From Dreissena polymorpha (lineage: Eukaryota; Mollusca; Bivalvia; Myida; Dreissenidae): DNA of 64,000 bases. Under the pieces are notes generated by a model. The model was not told where the DNA came from and did no database searches. It was given only the letters and a program-made list of their open reading frames with translations. Location of the stretch: positions 17,360,237 to 17,424,236 of the forward strand of contig NC_068366.1 of the NCBI RefSeq assembly GCF_020536995.1, in the 5' to 3' direction. This document shows, piece after piece, positions 35,101 through 44,890 of the stretch. The translations under genes were made by a program, and so were the position numbers. The stretch's first letter is position 1. Each line of letters opens with the position of its first letter.

Positions 35101-35775
35101 ACACTGAATTATCTGATTGAAGGATTGTTAGCAATGACACCACTAAATTACTGCTTATACATACATATTGTCTTCAAATTTATGCCAGAGTATACCATAT
35201 AGGTAATTCTAGATTAGCGTTTACTTGCATCTAAAAGCAAAACAATTCATTTAGCAACAATCCGAAATAATTTATTACCTAAGAATACTATGAAATAATG
35301 TTAGAACCGAAGTGTGAAATGATCTAGTTTTAAGACGCACGTGCATCAGATTTAAACTAGGTTAATATATTGTAAAATTAACATCTGACCGAGTTTCGTC
35401 ACATTAAAAGTGTCCTGTTGACATAACTTTATAGTTACGTTATAAACGAACCTTTGCGGAACAGTGCGGTACATCAACGTTAGGCCTCAGGGTCTAATGA
35501 ATAAACAAAGCGTTAGCGTAGCGTGAACAAGCATTTCATAGAAAGCATGTCAATGTCCTGTTCAAACAAATGGATTGCAATAAAATCGAAATATATATTT
35601 AAATGTGTTGACGGTGATGGCGTGAACAAATACCGGATTCACGAAATTCGTACCAACACGGACACGAACAATGTTGTTTTTCTACGTATTGTACATTAAC
35701 AAGTAAGTGTTGTTTTGCTGTTTTGTTTATGCGTTTAAATGCACGACCGACTGATTGCACTCGCCTTTTATGTGC

Positions 35776-35783
35776 TATAAATA
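35776..35783 (+). promoter_or_regulatory. TATA box of the endoglucanase gene
   Basis: TATAAATA lies 57 bases before the first ATG (35833), so transcription should start near 35805-35812. The sequence around is otherwise plain. Copy B has lost this site in a deletion. Confidence 0.7.
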
Positions 35784-35832
35784 CAACTCACTCGGCGGAT
35801 CATTTACATCAAACATCGCATTATTCACGATC

Positions 35833-38800
35833 ATGATGAAAGTCTACCTTTCAGTGCTGTTACTGAGTCTTGGTAAGTGAGAATTCTTTATACATTGTTA
35901 TAGTATATGTGTGGTATTTGATCACTTTTAAACTTATTATATATGAAAGATTACTTGAATACAGTGAGACAATACCAAGTACAATGGTACAGAGGCAGGC
36001 ATCTGTGGTTGTTCTTGAGATATTCCGCCTTTCGGTAGAGAGGTTTCATTTAAGTAACGCACTTTATCAACTAATAATATCGCGATTGTATTAGTAGATC
36101 TATATTTAAACGTCAACTAAAAAAAATCATGTTTATGTATGTTTCGTTATCTGAACAACGATTGAGTTGGTTCTTTATGACGGAGAAACACTCAATTGTT
36201 AACGTTTTTGTTCAATGCATGTACTCCGATGTTTTCAGTTACAAATTTACAGATCTTAGTAATATAAGGAGGGAACCACACAAGTGTAGTTTTTGGCGTA
36301 CCTTTCTAGCCTTACTTTTGATCTAGATTCATTTCGATATTTTATTCAGCGACATCATTTAACGCCGATCGAATTGGGCCAAATTTCTAAATTTAGTAAA
36401 TGCTGATATTATTTCACACACTTGTTTAAAGTAATATGTTCAATAAAGTAGGTGGGTGTCTGTAACAATAGAACTGTACATAATTCTGAAAATGTTCACC
36501 AATTGAACGTTATACTCAGAATGCACAGCATTCCGTCAGGAAATCGCGAAATATTCCATGAGTTATCTCCACACTCAGACCAACCAGCGGAAAACGGTTG
36601 ATACTCGCTGAAACCGCTTCCGGTTGGCCCTATGATAGGCGTTATACGAATAAAAACAGGTAAGTAATAAGGTAGATGTACCTGTTTCAAGACTCAATAT
36701 CTCCATCGAATCGAGGCATCGGCGGCCATTTTTTCTCAAATCTGACCACGTGATTCCCCGCATTAAAAATGCTAATGGATAATTTAAGTGTAAAACCTAA
36801 AAATCATGCCATGTCAGATTGTGAAAAATTAAAATATATATTTACTACAGAGAATGTTTTTTTTTTATGTATTTATCAGCCAAAACCTGTTTTTCTATTC
36901 TTCATGAAAGGAGAAAATACATCTACTCAAAATAGATTTTAAAGGGACTGTCAACCACGAATGACGAAAAAAGAAGAGTTCTAAAATACCGTGTTTTTTT
37001 ACAATTGTTAGTTTATATTAAATAAAATAGCACGACTCGTTTATTGCATTACTTGAAAAAAGTTTATATTTTCAGTATCTTCGGTAATAAAATTTCACGA
37101 TGTGAAATCGAAAGTACATCGCGAAAATAGGTGACATAACGATACACACACTATAAATAATGCAAATAAATTGATCATTTTTTAAATAAAATATATACAA
37201 TTCACTATGCATGCACAAATTGCATTCCTGGGTTTACCATGTGACGATGATAATTAATCTACTGGCGTTATTTATGGTTAACTGGTAGTTACCTGGTAGA
37301 CATACCCAGTAAAATTTATTACCAAATATACTGAAAATATGAAAACTTAACAACTTTGTTCAAGTAATGTAATATACCAGTCGTGACATTTTAATCAATA
37401 TAAACTAATAACTGTAAAAAATACGGTACTTTACAACTTTTCTTTTCTTCGTCGTTGTGGTTGACAGTCCCTTTAAAACTTAATGAGACCTACTTTAGAG
37501 TATTTTATCCTTTTTATTAGTATATCCACATTTGTAACGTGCTAGGTTGTGCTAAATAACTCCCTTAAATGGTGTGCACCCAGACCGAGGCGATCAAATC
37601 CTGTATTAAGTCCAACAGATGGTTATGATAAACTGGGTATGTTTTTTTTGCTTATTCCTTTGGGAAGAAGTATGTGCTGAATGTCTCCTTATTTTAGTCA
37701 TAACTTTTAATTGATATGGTTTTAAAATGTAAATAATGTCACTTTGGTTTTTGTTAACATTGTCTGTCAGATTTTATCTAAGCGTAGGTAACCATTGCTA
37801 ATCAGTTCATTTCCGACCTGGTCAGAGGTGATAATCGATTTCTTAAACCATTTTATATTATGCGCGTTAGTTCCACTTTTCACAGTGTCAGTATTTTACT
37901 GCATTATATCGTATGGCAGTTTTTAATTATGGATTAGCAATGGTAACCTAACTCTTAATTTAAATATGTATATTGAGAACAAGAATGTGAACACTATGCA
38001 ATATTTAAGTCCTCATAGTCTCTTATAATTTTTACATAGAATGGGCATGTTCATGTGTTTATGCCCACGAAGGGTGGCATTAAGTTTTTGAACCGTCCGT
38101 CAGTCAGTCTGACTGTCCGAAAACTTTTACATTGGTCATAACTTATATATTGAAGATAGCAACTTGATGTTTTGCATGCATGTGTATCTCATGGAACTGC
38201 ACATTTTGAGTGGTAAAATGTCATGGTCAAGGTCATCCTTCGGGTCAAATGTCAAATATATGGTTTCAAAGCGGCGCAGAAGGGGGCATTGGTATGTATG
38301 TTTTAATGCTATGTAATTAGTATGAACATGAAATTGATGAGACTTAAATAAAACATTGAATCGAATTGCTATCTAAATATTTAATTCCTACCGACGTAAT
38401 TGTATAAACACAGGGACGGTCTACATAAATTATATGCACAGATATAACTGACATAAGTTAGATGTATTATAATTCATTGTAATAACTGTATCAAATGTAG
38501 GAATATGCGATACACTAAATGACATAATTATTATATGACGGATAAACAAGTGATCAGTCATATCATTGTATAGTTATCAATTAAACTTTTTTTTGTAAGT
38601 TATCAATTAAACTTTTTTTGTAAATTTATCATTGTGTTATCAATGCCGAATATATTTTAATTACGTTTCTTGTAAGTTATTTTGGTTTAGGCGCTTTGCT
38701 AAAAAAAAACTTGGTTAGTGTTGAATGACATGTACAATGAAGTAAACGAAATTGGATTTATTGTATAATAAACACTTTATACATTTTATATAATGTTTTA

Positions 38801-40358
38801 CTGTCATATTGATGTCACACAGCTAAAAATTGCGCAGAAACAAAACGTTAGCAATATATTGCCTGATTGATTTGACTGATGATCTTTAATAAAAAACAAC
38901 AAAAAAACACTTACAAAACAACTTTCATCAAATTTGAGCCGATTCCAGATGTATGATGAGAGAAGCGACCCACATCTCTACTTAGATAAAAGTAAACGAG
39001 ATTGTTCTATCATTAGAACATCCTTTACAACCCCTTCCGTTTCAGGTGCGCTGGTTGCGGAAGCGCAACAGAAGTGCACGGGATCTCCCCGAATGTACAA
39101 CGGAAAGCCATGCGTCTCCACAACACGGTACGCTGACAGCCGCAAGGGGGCGTGCGGCTGCGGGCCCCATGACAACGACAACCAGGTAAATATCGTCCAA
39201 GAGATCCCCTTTAAACAAGCACATGTTTAGGTCTGATATCAAAATATATTATAAGCGTGTTTGTGTGTTTTTCGAAGTTCATGAAGTACTTTCGGGCCAG
39301 TGGCCGCATTATGTTAAACCCGGAGTGTGTCCCAGCACTCCTACCTAATTTGCTTTCTAGACTCGGCGAATTTTGTGTTATTTATGCGATTTCCAGCTAT
39401 TTAGTTTTTTACTGACAGTTATTTAATATTGGTATTGTCTGATGCTGTGGGGATGAGCGTAATGTTCGAAGGAAACCCACCTGTCTGGTATGGTGACGAG
39501 CTACCAATCCCACATGCGCTCGCAACGGTTTTTTTAACCGGATCGCAGAAGTGACAAGCGCATTTACCAACCACTGCGCTAACAGCCTTATATTATAAGA
39601 ATAACGTATTTAAGCGAACATGATTTCCGAAGATTTCTTTAAATTTGAGGCTGCATCGATATTGATGCATTTCTACTCATCATTTAACATAATATTTTGA
39701 ATCTATTTAAATGTGTTATTTTTTGTACGAAAGGTCCAGCTACGAGCATTTCTATCTTTTGTGTATAAACAGTGGCAAAACAAAGCATTGGGCGTATACG
39801 TGTATGATGTATCGTTAATGCTACTTTCCCCTGCAAAGAGAACGAAAGGTCTATACAAGCTAAGGTTTTTAAAAACTCGATTTTCAATTCGACAAATACT
39901 TGACTAGACAAAATCATTGCTTTCAGTTTCCTTGGAACAGCTACGGGCTCGTGGCGGCAGCCAATCAGAACCTGTTCGACCCCTCGGGCGGAAAATGGTG
40001 TGGTCCGGTATGCGGAAAATGCTTCAAGCTCACCACCACTGGTGGTTTCGTCGGTGGCCACGGCGGCGCTACTGCCGAGGGTCAGTCGAAGATCTTTATG
40101 GTAACCAACGACTGTCCCAATGAGTGGCCGAACCTGAGCTGGTGCAATCAACAAGGACTCCACAGCGTCAATCAATACGGCTACAACGTCCACTTTGACC
40201 TCGAAAACGGCCACAATCAGATCACCGGTATGGGCTGGGACAACCCGGAAGTGACGTGGGAATGGGCCAACTGTGATGAAGGTCACGGCCAAGATGGGCG
40301 CACCCCGAACTACGGCATGTACAAGCAGTGCCAGTGCAGGCATACTAATACGAAGTAA
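35833..40358 (+). CDS. GH45 endoglucanase (secreted cellulase), three exons, 203 aa
   Basis: Exons 35833-35872, 39046-39185 and 39927-40358 join in phase (612 nt with the stop). The protein starts MMKVYLSVLLLSLGALVAEA, a signal peptide. The mature enzyme has the family-45 opening STTRYADSRKGACGCG, where the Asp after Tyr-Ala is the expected catalytic base, and VHFDLENGHNQ, where the Asp is the expected acid. Many cysteines (CGKCFKL, WCGPVC, QCQC) fit a disulphide-rich barrel. It should cut internal beta-1,4 bonds of cellulose in the gut. The length matches compact mollusc GH45 enzymes without a binding module. Mollusc GH45 genes are thought to come from ancient transfer from fungi; the introns here show it is a settled host gene. 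It lies 7 kb downstream of the receptor on the same strand. Confidence 0.93.
36939..37476. mobile_element. MITE with about 150-bp terminal inverted repeats and TTAAAGGG ends
   Basis: In endoglucanase intron 1. The left end TTAAAGGGACTGTCAACCAC matches the reverse complement of the right end (to 37476). The inverted similarity continues inward for well over 100 bases, including an ACCGT.TTTTTTACA block and a TCAGTAT.TTCGGTAATAAA block. No coding capacity, so it is a non-autonomous DNA transposon. The first eight bases are the same as those of the element at 10695-11211. Confidence 0.85.
38040..38295. repeat. Dispersed repeat with GTCCGTCAGTCAGTCTGACTGTCC core
   Basis: In endoglucanase intron 1. 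The phrases CCGTCAGTCAGTCTGAC, TTGGTCATAACTT, ATTGAAGATAGCAACTTGAT, CATGTGTATCTCATGGAACT and GGTCAAGGTCATCCTTC follow in an order I recognise from a common bivalve repeat. No family name is claimed. Confidence 0.6.
39455..39590 (-). repeat. tRNA-like SINE fragment in endoglucanase intron 2
   Basis: Minus-strand reading gives GGCTGTTAGCGCAGTGGTTGG, an A-box-like tRNA head. The B-box region is interrupted by an A-run, and a TGGGATTGGTAGCTCGTCACC tail follows. Degenerate, non-coding. Confidence 0.55.
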
Positions 40359-40577
40359 CGCTTGTTGACCCGCCTTCGTCTATGCAATCAAAAACGAAAA
40401 CCAGCAAGGAATCTTTTGATCAACATCTGCTTAAGATTCTAGAACTGTAATACGACATTTTAATTTTCTGTTCTTTTTTATTATATTTTATATTGCTATG
40501 GTATTTCTCAAGAACTCCAATTTGTCAACCGTCAATAGACAATGTCTGATTGATAGAAAATGAGGTGTAACAAGTTG

Positions 40578-40583
40578 AATAAA
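40578..40583 (+). terminator. Poly(A) signal of the endoglucanase gene
   Basis: AATAAA lies 220 bases after the TAA stop, in an AT-rich 3' flank. It is the first such hexamer downstream. Confidence 0.65.
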
Positions 40584-40599
40584 GAAAATTATTAGCACA

Positions 40600-41202
40600 G
40601 AAGTGTTGTTATTGTTCCTAAGAAAATGACAGCAATCGGGTCCGAAATAGTTCACATATACAAGTTCATGTAACTCGCCTACGCATTGATATTCAGAATA
40701 ACAGAGTTTCCATATAGAATTGTTTAATTGTGCAAACGTTTGTATTAATATTTGAAGATGATGCAGAGTTCTTTATCAACTCATATCGTTATATACAATG
40801 TGTGTACATGGTACCTACACAGACCAGGCAGGAAAAACTCACTGAAACACGTTTTCTATAATGTATACAATACGGGGAATTTTGACTTGGGGAAATAAAT
40901 TTACATTCTCACACCTTTGTTTATGTTATGTATTTAGTTATGTAACGTAATAATTACCACAAGTCAGAGTATTAAAGTGAAAGTTCTTTTTCTCAATAAT
41001 GTAACTATATGATAAATTCAAAACATAACCAAAAAAAAGAAAAGAAAATGTTAATCCTAAAGGGAAGTCCGATCTCAATACACATGTTTAACACGCTATA
41101 TATACTATTTTGTTAAGCGTTCGTTTACCCCATCACCCTCGCCTGTCGTCGCTTTATTGTCCCGAAAGTATGCAACTCATGCTGCTCTTTGACAGGATAA
41201 AT
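40600..41202. other. Intergenic, no gene seen
   Basis: AT-rich spacer after the endoglucanase. No open frame, repeat or signal could be supported. Confidence 0.45.
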
Positions 41203-41920
41203 CATAGGCGCTCGACGTCAATGACAAAATTGTTTATTTTTTTTTTTTTTTAGTAACCCGTTGTTTATTATAATGCATACACATACTAAATTAATAAAAA
41301 TCTTCCGACAAAACGTCTTCTTAAAAAAAGATAGTTCGACTATGTACATAGATATTGACAAGGTAGGTCACTCACCATTTTCTCAAGCCACGGAAGTGCG
41401 TCATTATGCATAATTAAATCGCTGTCAATCCGCTCGCTTATTGATATGCTCGCGCAGGCCGGGAACCTCGCTCTTTCTCTATCTTTCAACAGAAACCTCC
41501 ACAGACGATGCGATAAATCCCTGTTACTATTGTTTCACTACCTTAATGGGGTAATCAACAAAATATAATGTAAATCGCATACACATGAATCATCCTTACC
41601 AATTGTTTAAATTGATTTCGTCTGCCATGGTGATTTCGAGAAGAAAAAAATCAGCACGTTAAAAATCAAATCTGGCGCCCATAGTGTTTAGTGGCTATTA
41701 TTGTGTATAAAGAGCGAGGTTCCAGGCCTGCGCGCGCATTTCAATAAGCGAGCGGGGTGACAGCGATTTAATTATTTATTTGTTTTTACTATCTTTTTTT
41801 ATTTAGAAGTTTTGTCGGAAGATTTTTATTAATTTGTATGTGCATGCATTATAATAAATAACGGGTAACTAAAAAATAAATAAATAAATAAATCATTGTC
41901 ATTGACATCGAGCGCCTATG
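41203..41920. mobile_element. Long inverted repeat (foldback-like element)
   Basis: The left arm begins CATAGGCGCTCGACGTCAATG. The right arm, reverse complemented from 41920, begins CATAGGCGCTCGATGTCAATG. The arms continue inward: a GTTTATTATAATGCAT block, AAAAATCTTCCGACAAAAC, then AATTAAATCGCTGTCA and GCAGGCC.GGAACCTCGCTCTTT (left 41411-41475, right 41708-41772). The left arm has about 75 extra bases near 41335-41410. The loop (41476-41707) has no open frame. It is probably a non-autonomous DNA element. Flanks GATAAAT and GATTAAAT may be a blurred target duplication. Confidence 0.8.
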
Positions 41921-41961
41921 GATTAAATATCATCCAGGCGGACTTTATGCCATTCTACGCG

Positions 41962-42262
41962 CGGGTTTCTGTTTGAGTTGCCATATCCAATTTGCATCTA
42001 CTACTAGATGTCATATCGGAATGTCGCTTCTCCCCGTCTAACATCCTTACTAATTGTTTTTATGTATTCACGAGTCACGTTTTCTCTAGGTTCCGTTCGT
42101 GACGTATTTTCTGGAGAAATTGGCGTTTTGTGCCCGTTATGAAATGCGACTTACTTTTTTCTCATTTTTTATTATCATTTGTATTATTTATAATACTATG
42201 TATTTTACTTATATTTGCATTACATTTATTATTATAAAATTTGCTATGCTACGTTACATACC
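41962..42262 (+). repeat. 300-bp direct repeat, copy 1
   Basis: Matches 43242-43545 in the same orientation. Landmarks are CATATCGGAATGTCGC, the 20-mer CATCCTTACTAATTGTTTTT, CCGTTCGTGACGTATTTT, GCGACTTACTTTTTT and ATCATTTGTATTATTTATAA. The copies are about 1.28 kb apart with unrelated sequence between. Confidence 0.85.
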
Positions 42263-42995
42263 TCTTTTTCATCAATTTATTTTTTTGTAATTTATGGTAC
42301 AAAAATTTATGTTAGGATGTACGAAAGTTGTAGTGTAGACTATGAAATATGATGGAAAAATAATACTTTTTTCTATGACAAAATATGAAGAAATTACAAT
42401 ATAAAGAGAATATGTGCTGAAAATAAGACATCAAAATGTGACAATATACTTCATGATATCCAGCAACATAATTAACAACAACATGCGAACAATGACAGAA
42501 ATCTCCAAAGATGACGATAAAAGTGATGTATGACAATATCCTACGACACAATGCTAATAATGATAACATTAAGAAAGCACTAAGTGTAGAAGGTAGTATG
42601 CAATTTTCCCTCGGCAAGTTGAAGCAATGGCGTCTGGCTGTGCGGGTGGGACGCCTGACTGGAGAGCAGGTAGGTGTGGGACCTCTCGCCGGTGATGAAT
42701 CGTCCGATCGGCAACTGCTTCTGGTGGCGCCGAAGGGTTCGTCTGCTGTAAAAAGTTATGGTTTCGAGTAATACATGTTGGATGTAGAAAGAAAATACAT
42801 CAAAATACTGACACAACGTTAAATGTCTCGTATGATATTAACTAATAACAAAACGAAATTTATTAAATTCCTCCACCACAAAAGATAGTAACGTACAGCA
42901 AAACCACGTGTAATAAAACGAAGACATTTGTGTTCTACCACAAAATATGAGCATTCTATATTATATACGCAACAAAAAAAACATCAGATATCTTT
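42263..42995. other. Spacer between direct repeats, no gene
   Basis: An open frame at 42595-42771 (QFSLGKLKQWRLAVRVGRLT...) lies in a short GC-richer stretch. It has no start context, no family I recognise and no splice partner, so no gene is called. Confidence 0.4.
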
Positions 42996-43230
42996 CAACA
43001 TAAAAAATCATCATACTGTCGGATATCTTATATGGCAAGTCAATACCCATCACCGATTTCCATGCAAATTAGAGTGCGACAATGCAAGGCATTATATACA
43101 CAACATAAAAATTCATCATTATCTCAGATATCTTGTAAGATATTTCCATGCCATTTGAAATGTGATAATGCACGGCATTATGTACACAACATAAAATTTC
43201 GTCATAACTTCAGATATCTTGTTGGTCAAG
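42996..43230. repeat. Degenerate 86-105 bp tandem repeat, three units
   Basis: CAACATAAAA occurs at 42996, 43101 and 43187. Each is followed within 25 bases by GATATCTT and later by a GCA.GGCATTAT.TAC block. The array leads into the second 300-bp direct repeat. Confidence 0.65.
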
Positions 43231-43241
43231 GCAATACCCTT

Positions 43242-43545
43242 AACCGACGTAATTTGGTTTCCAAGTTGCATCTACTTCTATATTTCATATCGGAATGTCG
43301 CCTATCCTCGTCTAACATCCTTACTAATTGTTTTTATGTATTCACGAGTAACGTGTTCTCTATATTTTCCGTTCGTGACGTATTTTATGGGGATCTGCGC
43401 GTTTTGTGTCCATTATGAAAAGCGACTTACTTTTTTGTCTGTTCCCAGTTTCGATTATCATTTGTATTATTTATAATACTGGGTATATTTCTTATATTTG
43501 CATTACCTTTATTCCTATACAATTTTGCTATTCTACTTTACAGTT
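43242..43545 (+). repeat. 300-bp direct repeat, copy 2
   Basis: See the first copy at 41962. Differences between the two copies are scattered substitutions and a few short indels. Confidence 0.85.
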
Positions 43546-43617
43546 ACAACACTTTACTATTTGGAATAGTCCGAAGTAATTATCATAGCAAACAAAAACG
43601 TTGATAACAATAGTTTG

Positions 43618-43665
43618 CCTCACGCGGGAATTGAACCCGGGATTTTTTGATGCAAAAGCGTCACA
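43618..43665 (-). repeat. tRNA-like 3' half
   Basis: The minus strand reads CCCGGGTTCAATTCCCGCGTG, a good T-arm with a B box, followed by an acceptor-like GTGAGGC. No matching 5' half or A box lies upstream, so this is a tRNA or SINE fragment. Confidence 0.4.
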
Positions 43666-43909
43666 TGACAGTTAATGTTTGATATGAATATAAGAAGAAA
43701 TATATGGCTATGATTTTTGACTAAATAATCAAAATTGTACGTGTATACTCGGAAATCGTTGGCGGTAATGGACATGTACGAAAGAAGGCAATAATACGCG
43801 AAGTTCATTTAAAGTTTTAAACCTTAAGACATATGGAGTCATCGTTGTCGATTTTCACTGCTTAAATGGTTTAGTACGTAGCAGGCGTACAAAACTACAA
43901 CCAGAACAT

Positions 43910-44135
43910 AAACTCGAGAATCACACAAACGCAGACCATAATTAACCCCAGATCTAAACAAATGCAGATCGTTGCAACTACAGAACCAAACAATCGCAGA
44001 TCGTAAGACACAATAGATCCAGACAAATGCAGGTCGCAAGTCAGACACTATCACAAGCTGATCGCGAATAACTTCATATCTAAACAAAACGCAGATATCA
44101 TGTAAATACATGTCCAAACAAAGGCAGATCGCTAC
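43910..44135. repeat. Degenerate 32-bp-period array (ACAAA.GCAGATCG)
   Basis: ACAAAnGCAGATCG-like words begin near 43924, 43954, 43986, 44019, 44050, 44080 and 44113, spaced 30-33 bases. The intervening bases are poorly conserved. This looks like an old minisatellite. Confidence 0.65.
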
Positions 44136-44164
44136 TTATGCAGACCTAGCAAACACAAACTGTA

Positions 44165-44890
44165 TGTCACACAACTCTAAGTGCTATAATTGCTTATATG
44201 TCATATTTTCGATTATGTCGGGATACTTGAAAACCTTGGAAAGTGTGAAAACTGTGACCTTTGCATATGGAGTAATGACCAAAGGTTAAAACCAAGAAGA
44301 ACAAGAATTTAAACAAGACTGACCCTTGCTCAGCGGCATGATTTGTGGTGCATACTTAATTATACAACACAACATCAGTACACATGTATTATCCTGCTCC
44401 ACAAAGCTCTTCTGACAAATGTTGCCAAACTTGCCTCGGTGACCCTCTGTATTGAACTTACTATTGTTGAATGTGAGATGAGTTTTAGCACACATAACAT
44501 GCTAAAGAACAAATACAGGTGCTCTTTGGGCACAGAAAAGGTCAGCATTTGTGTTAAGATTATAATACTTTTAATGATCTATATTACGTCTATGAGGCTA
44601 TGAAACACATGGGTTCTAACACTCACTTAAAATGTATACTGAAAGAAACCGTTTATTTGCAGTTAAATTGTTCCAGTGGTGGCAAAAAATCGTTTTAAGT
44701 AGTTCATCTAAAGTAATGTACACCGTAAAATTACAATTCCTTTCCATTAAAGCGATTTAGATAATTTGTTTTAATATTCATCATGGCCACAGAGGTTTTA
44801 TATTGAATTTTTGCTGTTGAATTATAGCATAAACCAAACTGTTTGGTTATTTCGTTTCAAATTCATAATTTATGTTCATAAGTTTTTCAC
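44165..44890. other. Spacer, no gene seen
   Basis: No coding or repeat signal was recognised. The right part is probably the 3' untranslated region of the decayed LINE that follows on the minus strand. Confidence 0.4.

Larger units (their letters stand above)
19770..36529 (+). repeat. Segmental duplication, copy A (ancestral-like)
   Basis: This block matches 48040-58851 in the same orientation. It covers receptor intron 8 to the stop, the spacer to the cellulase, and the first part of cellulase intron 1. Exons match closely and introns less well. Copy A is longer (16.8 against 10.8 kb) because it holds extra segments at 22195-22613, 27740-28660, 30240-33100 and 33260-34860, or because copy B lost them. 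The right border is sharp: both copies read GAATGCACAGC and then diverge. Confidence 0.85.

Noticed and set aside
38934-39230. 98-aa ORF as a complete small protein
   Set aside because: Only 39046-39185 is coding, as exon 2 of the endoglucanase. The rest is intron read-through.
39684-40343. 219-aa minus-strand protein
   Set aside because: It is the antisense of the GH45 exon 3. The sense strand has the conserved motifs, phase-matched exons and a stop.
42511-42816. Possible small gene on either strand
   Set aside because: Short overlapping frames on both strands in a GC-richer patch, no recognised family, no splice partner.
41962-43545. LTR pair around an element
   Set aside because: The repeats lack recognisable terminal dinucleotides and no retroelement coding remains lie between them.
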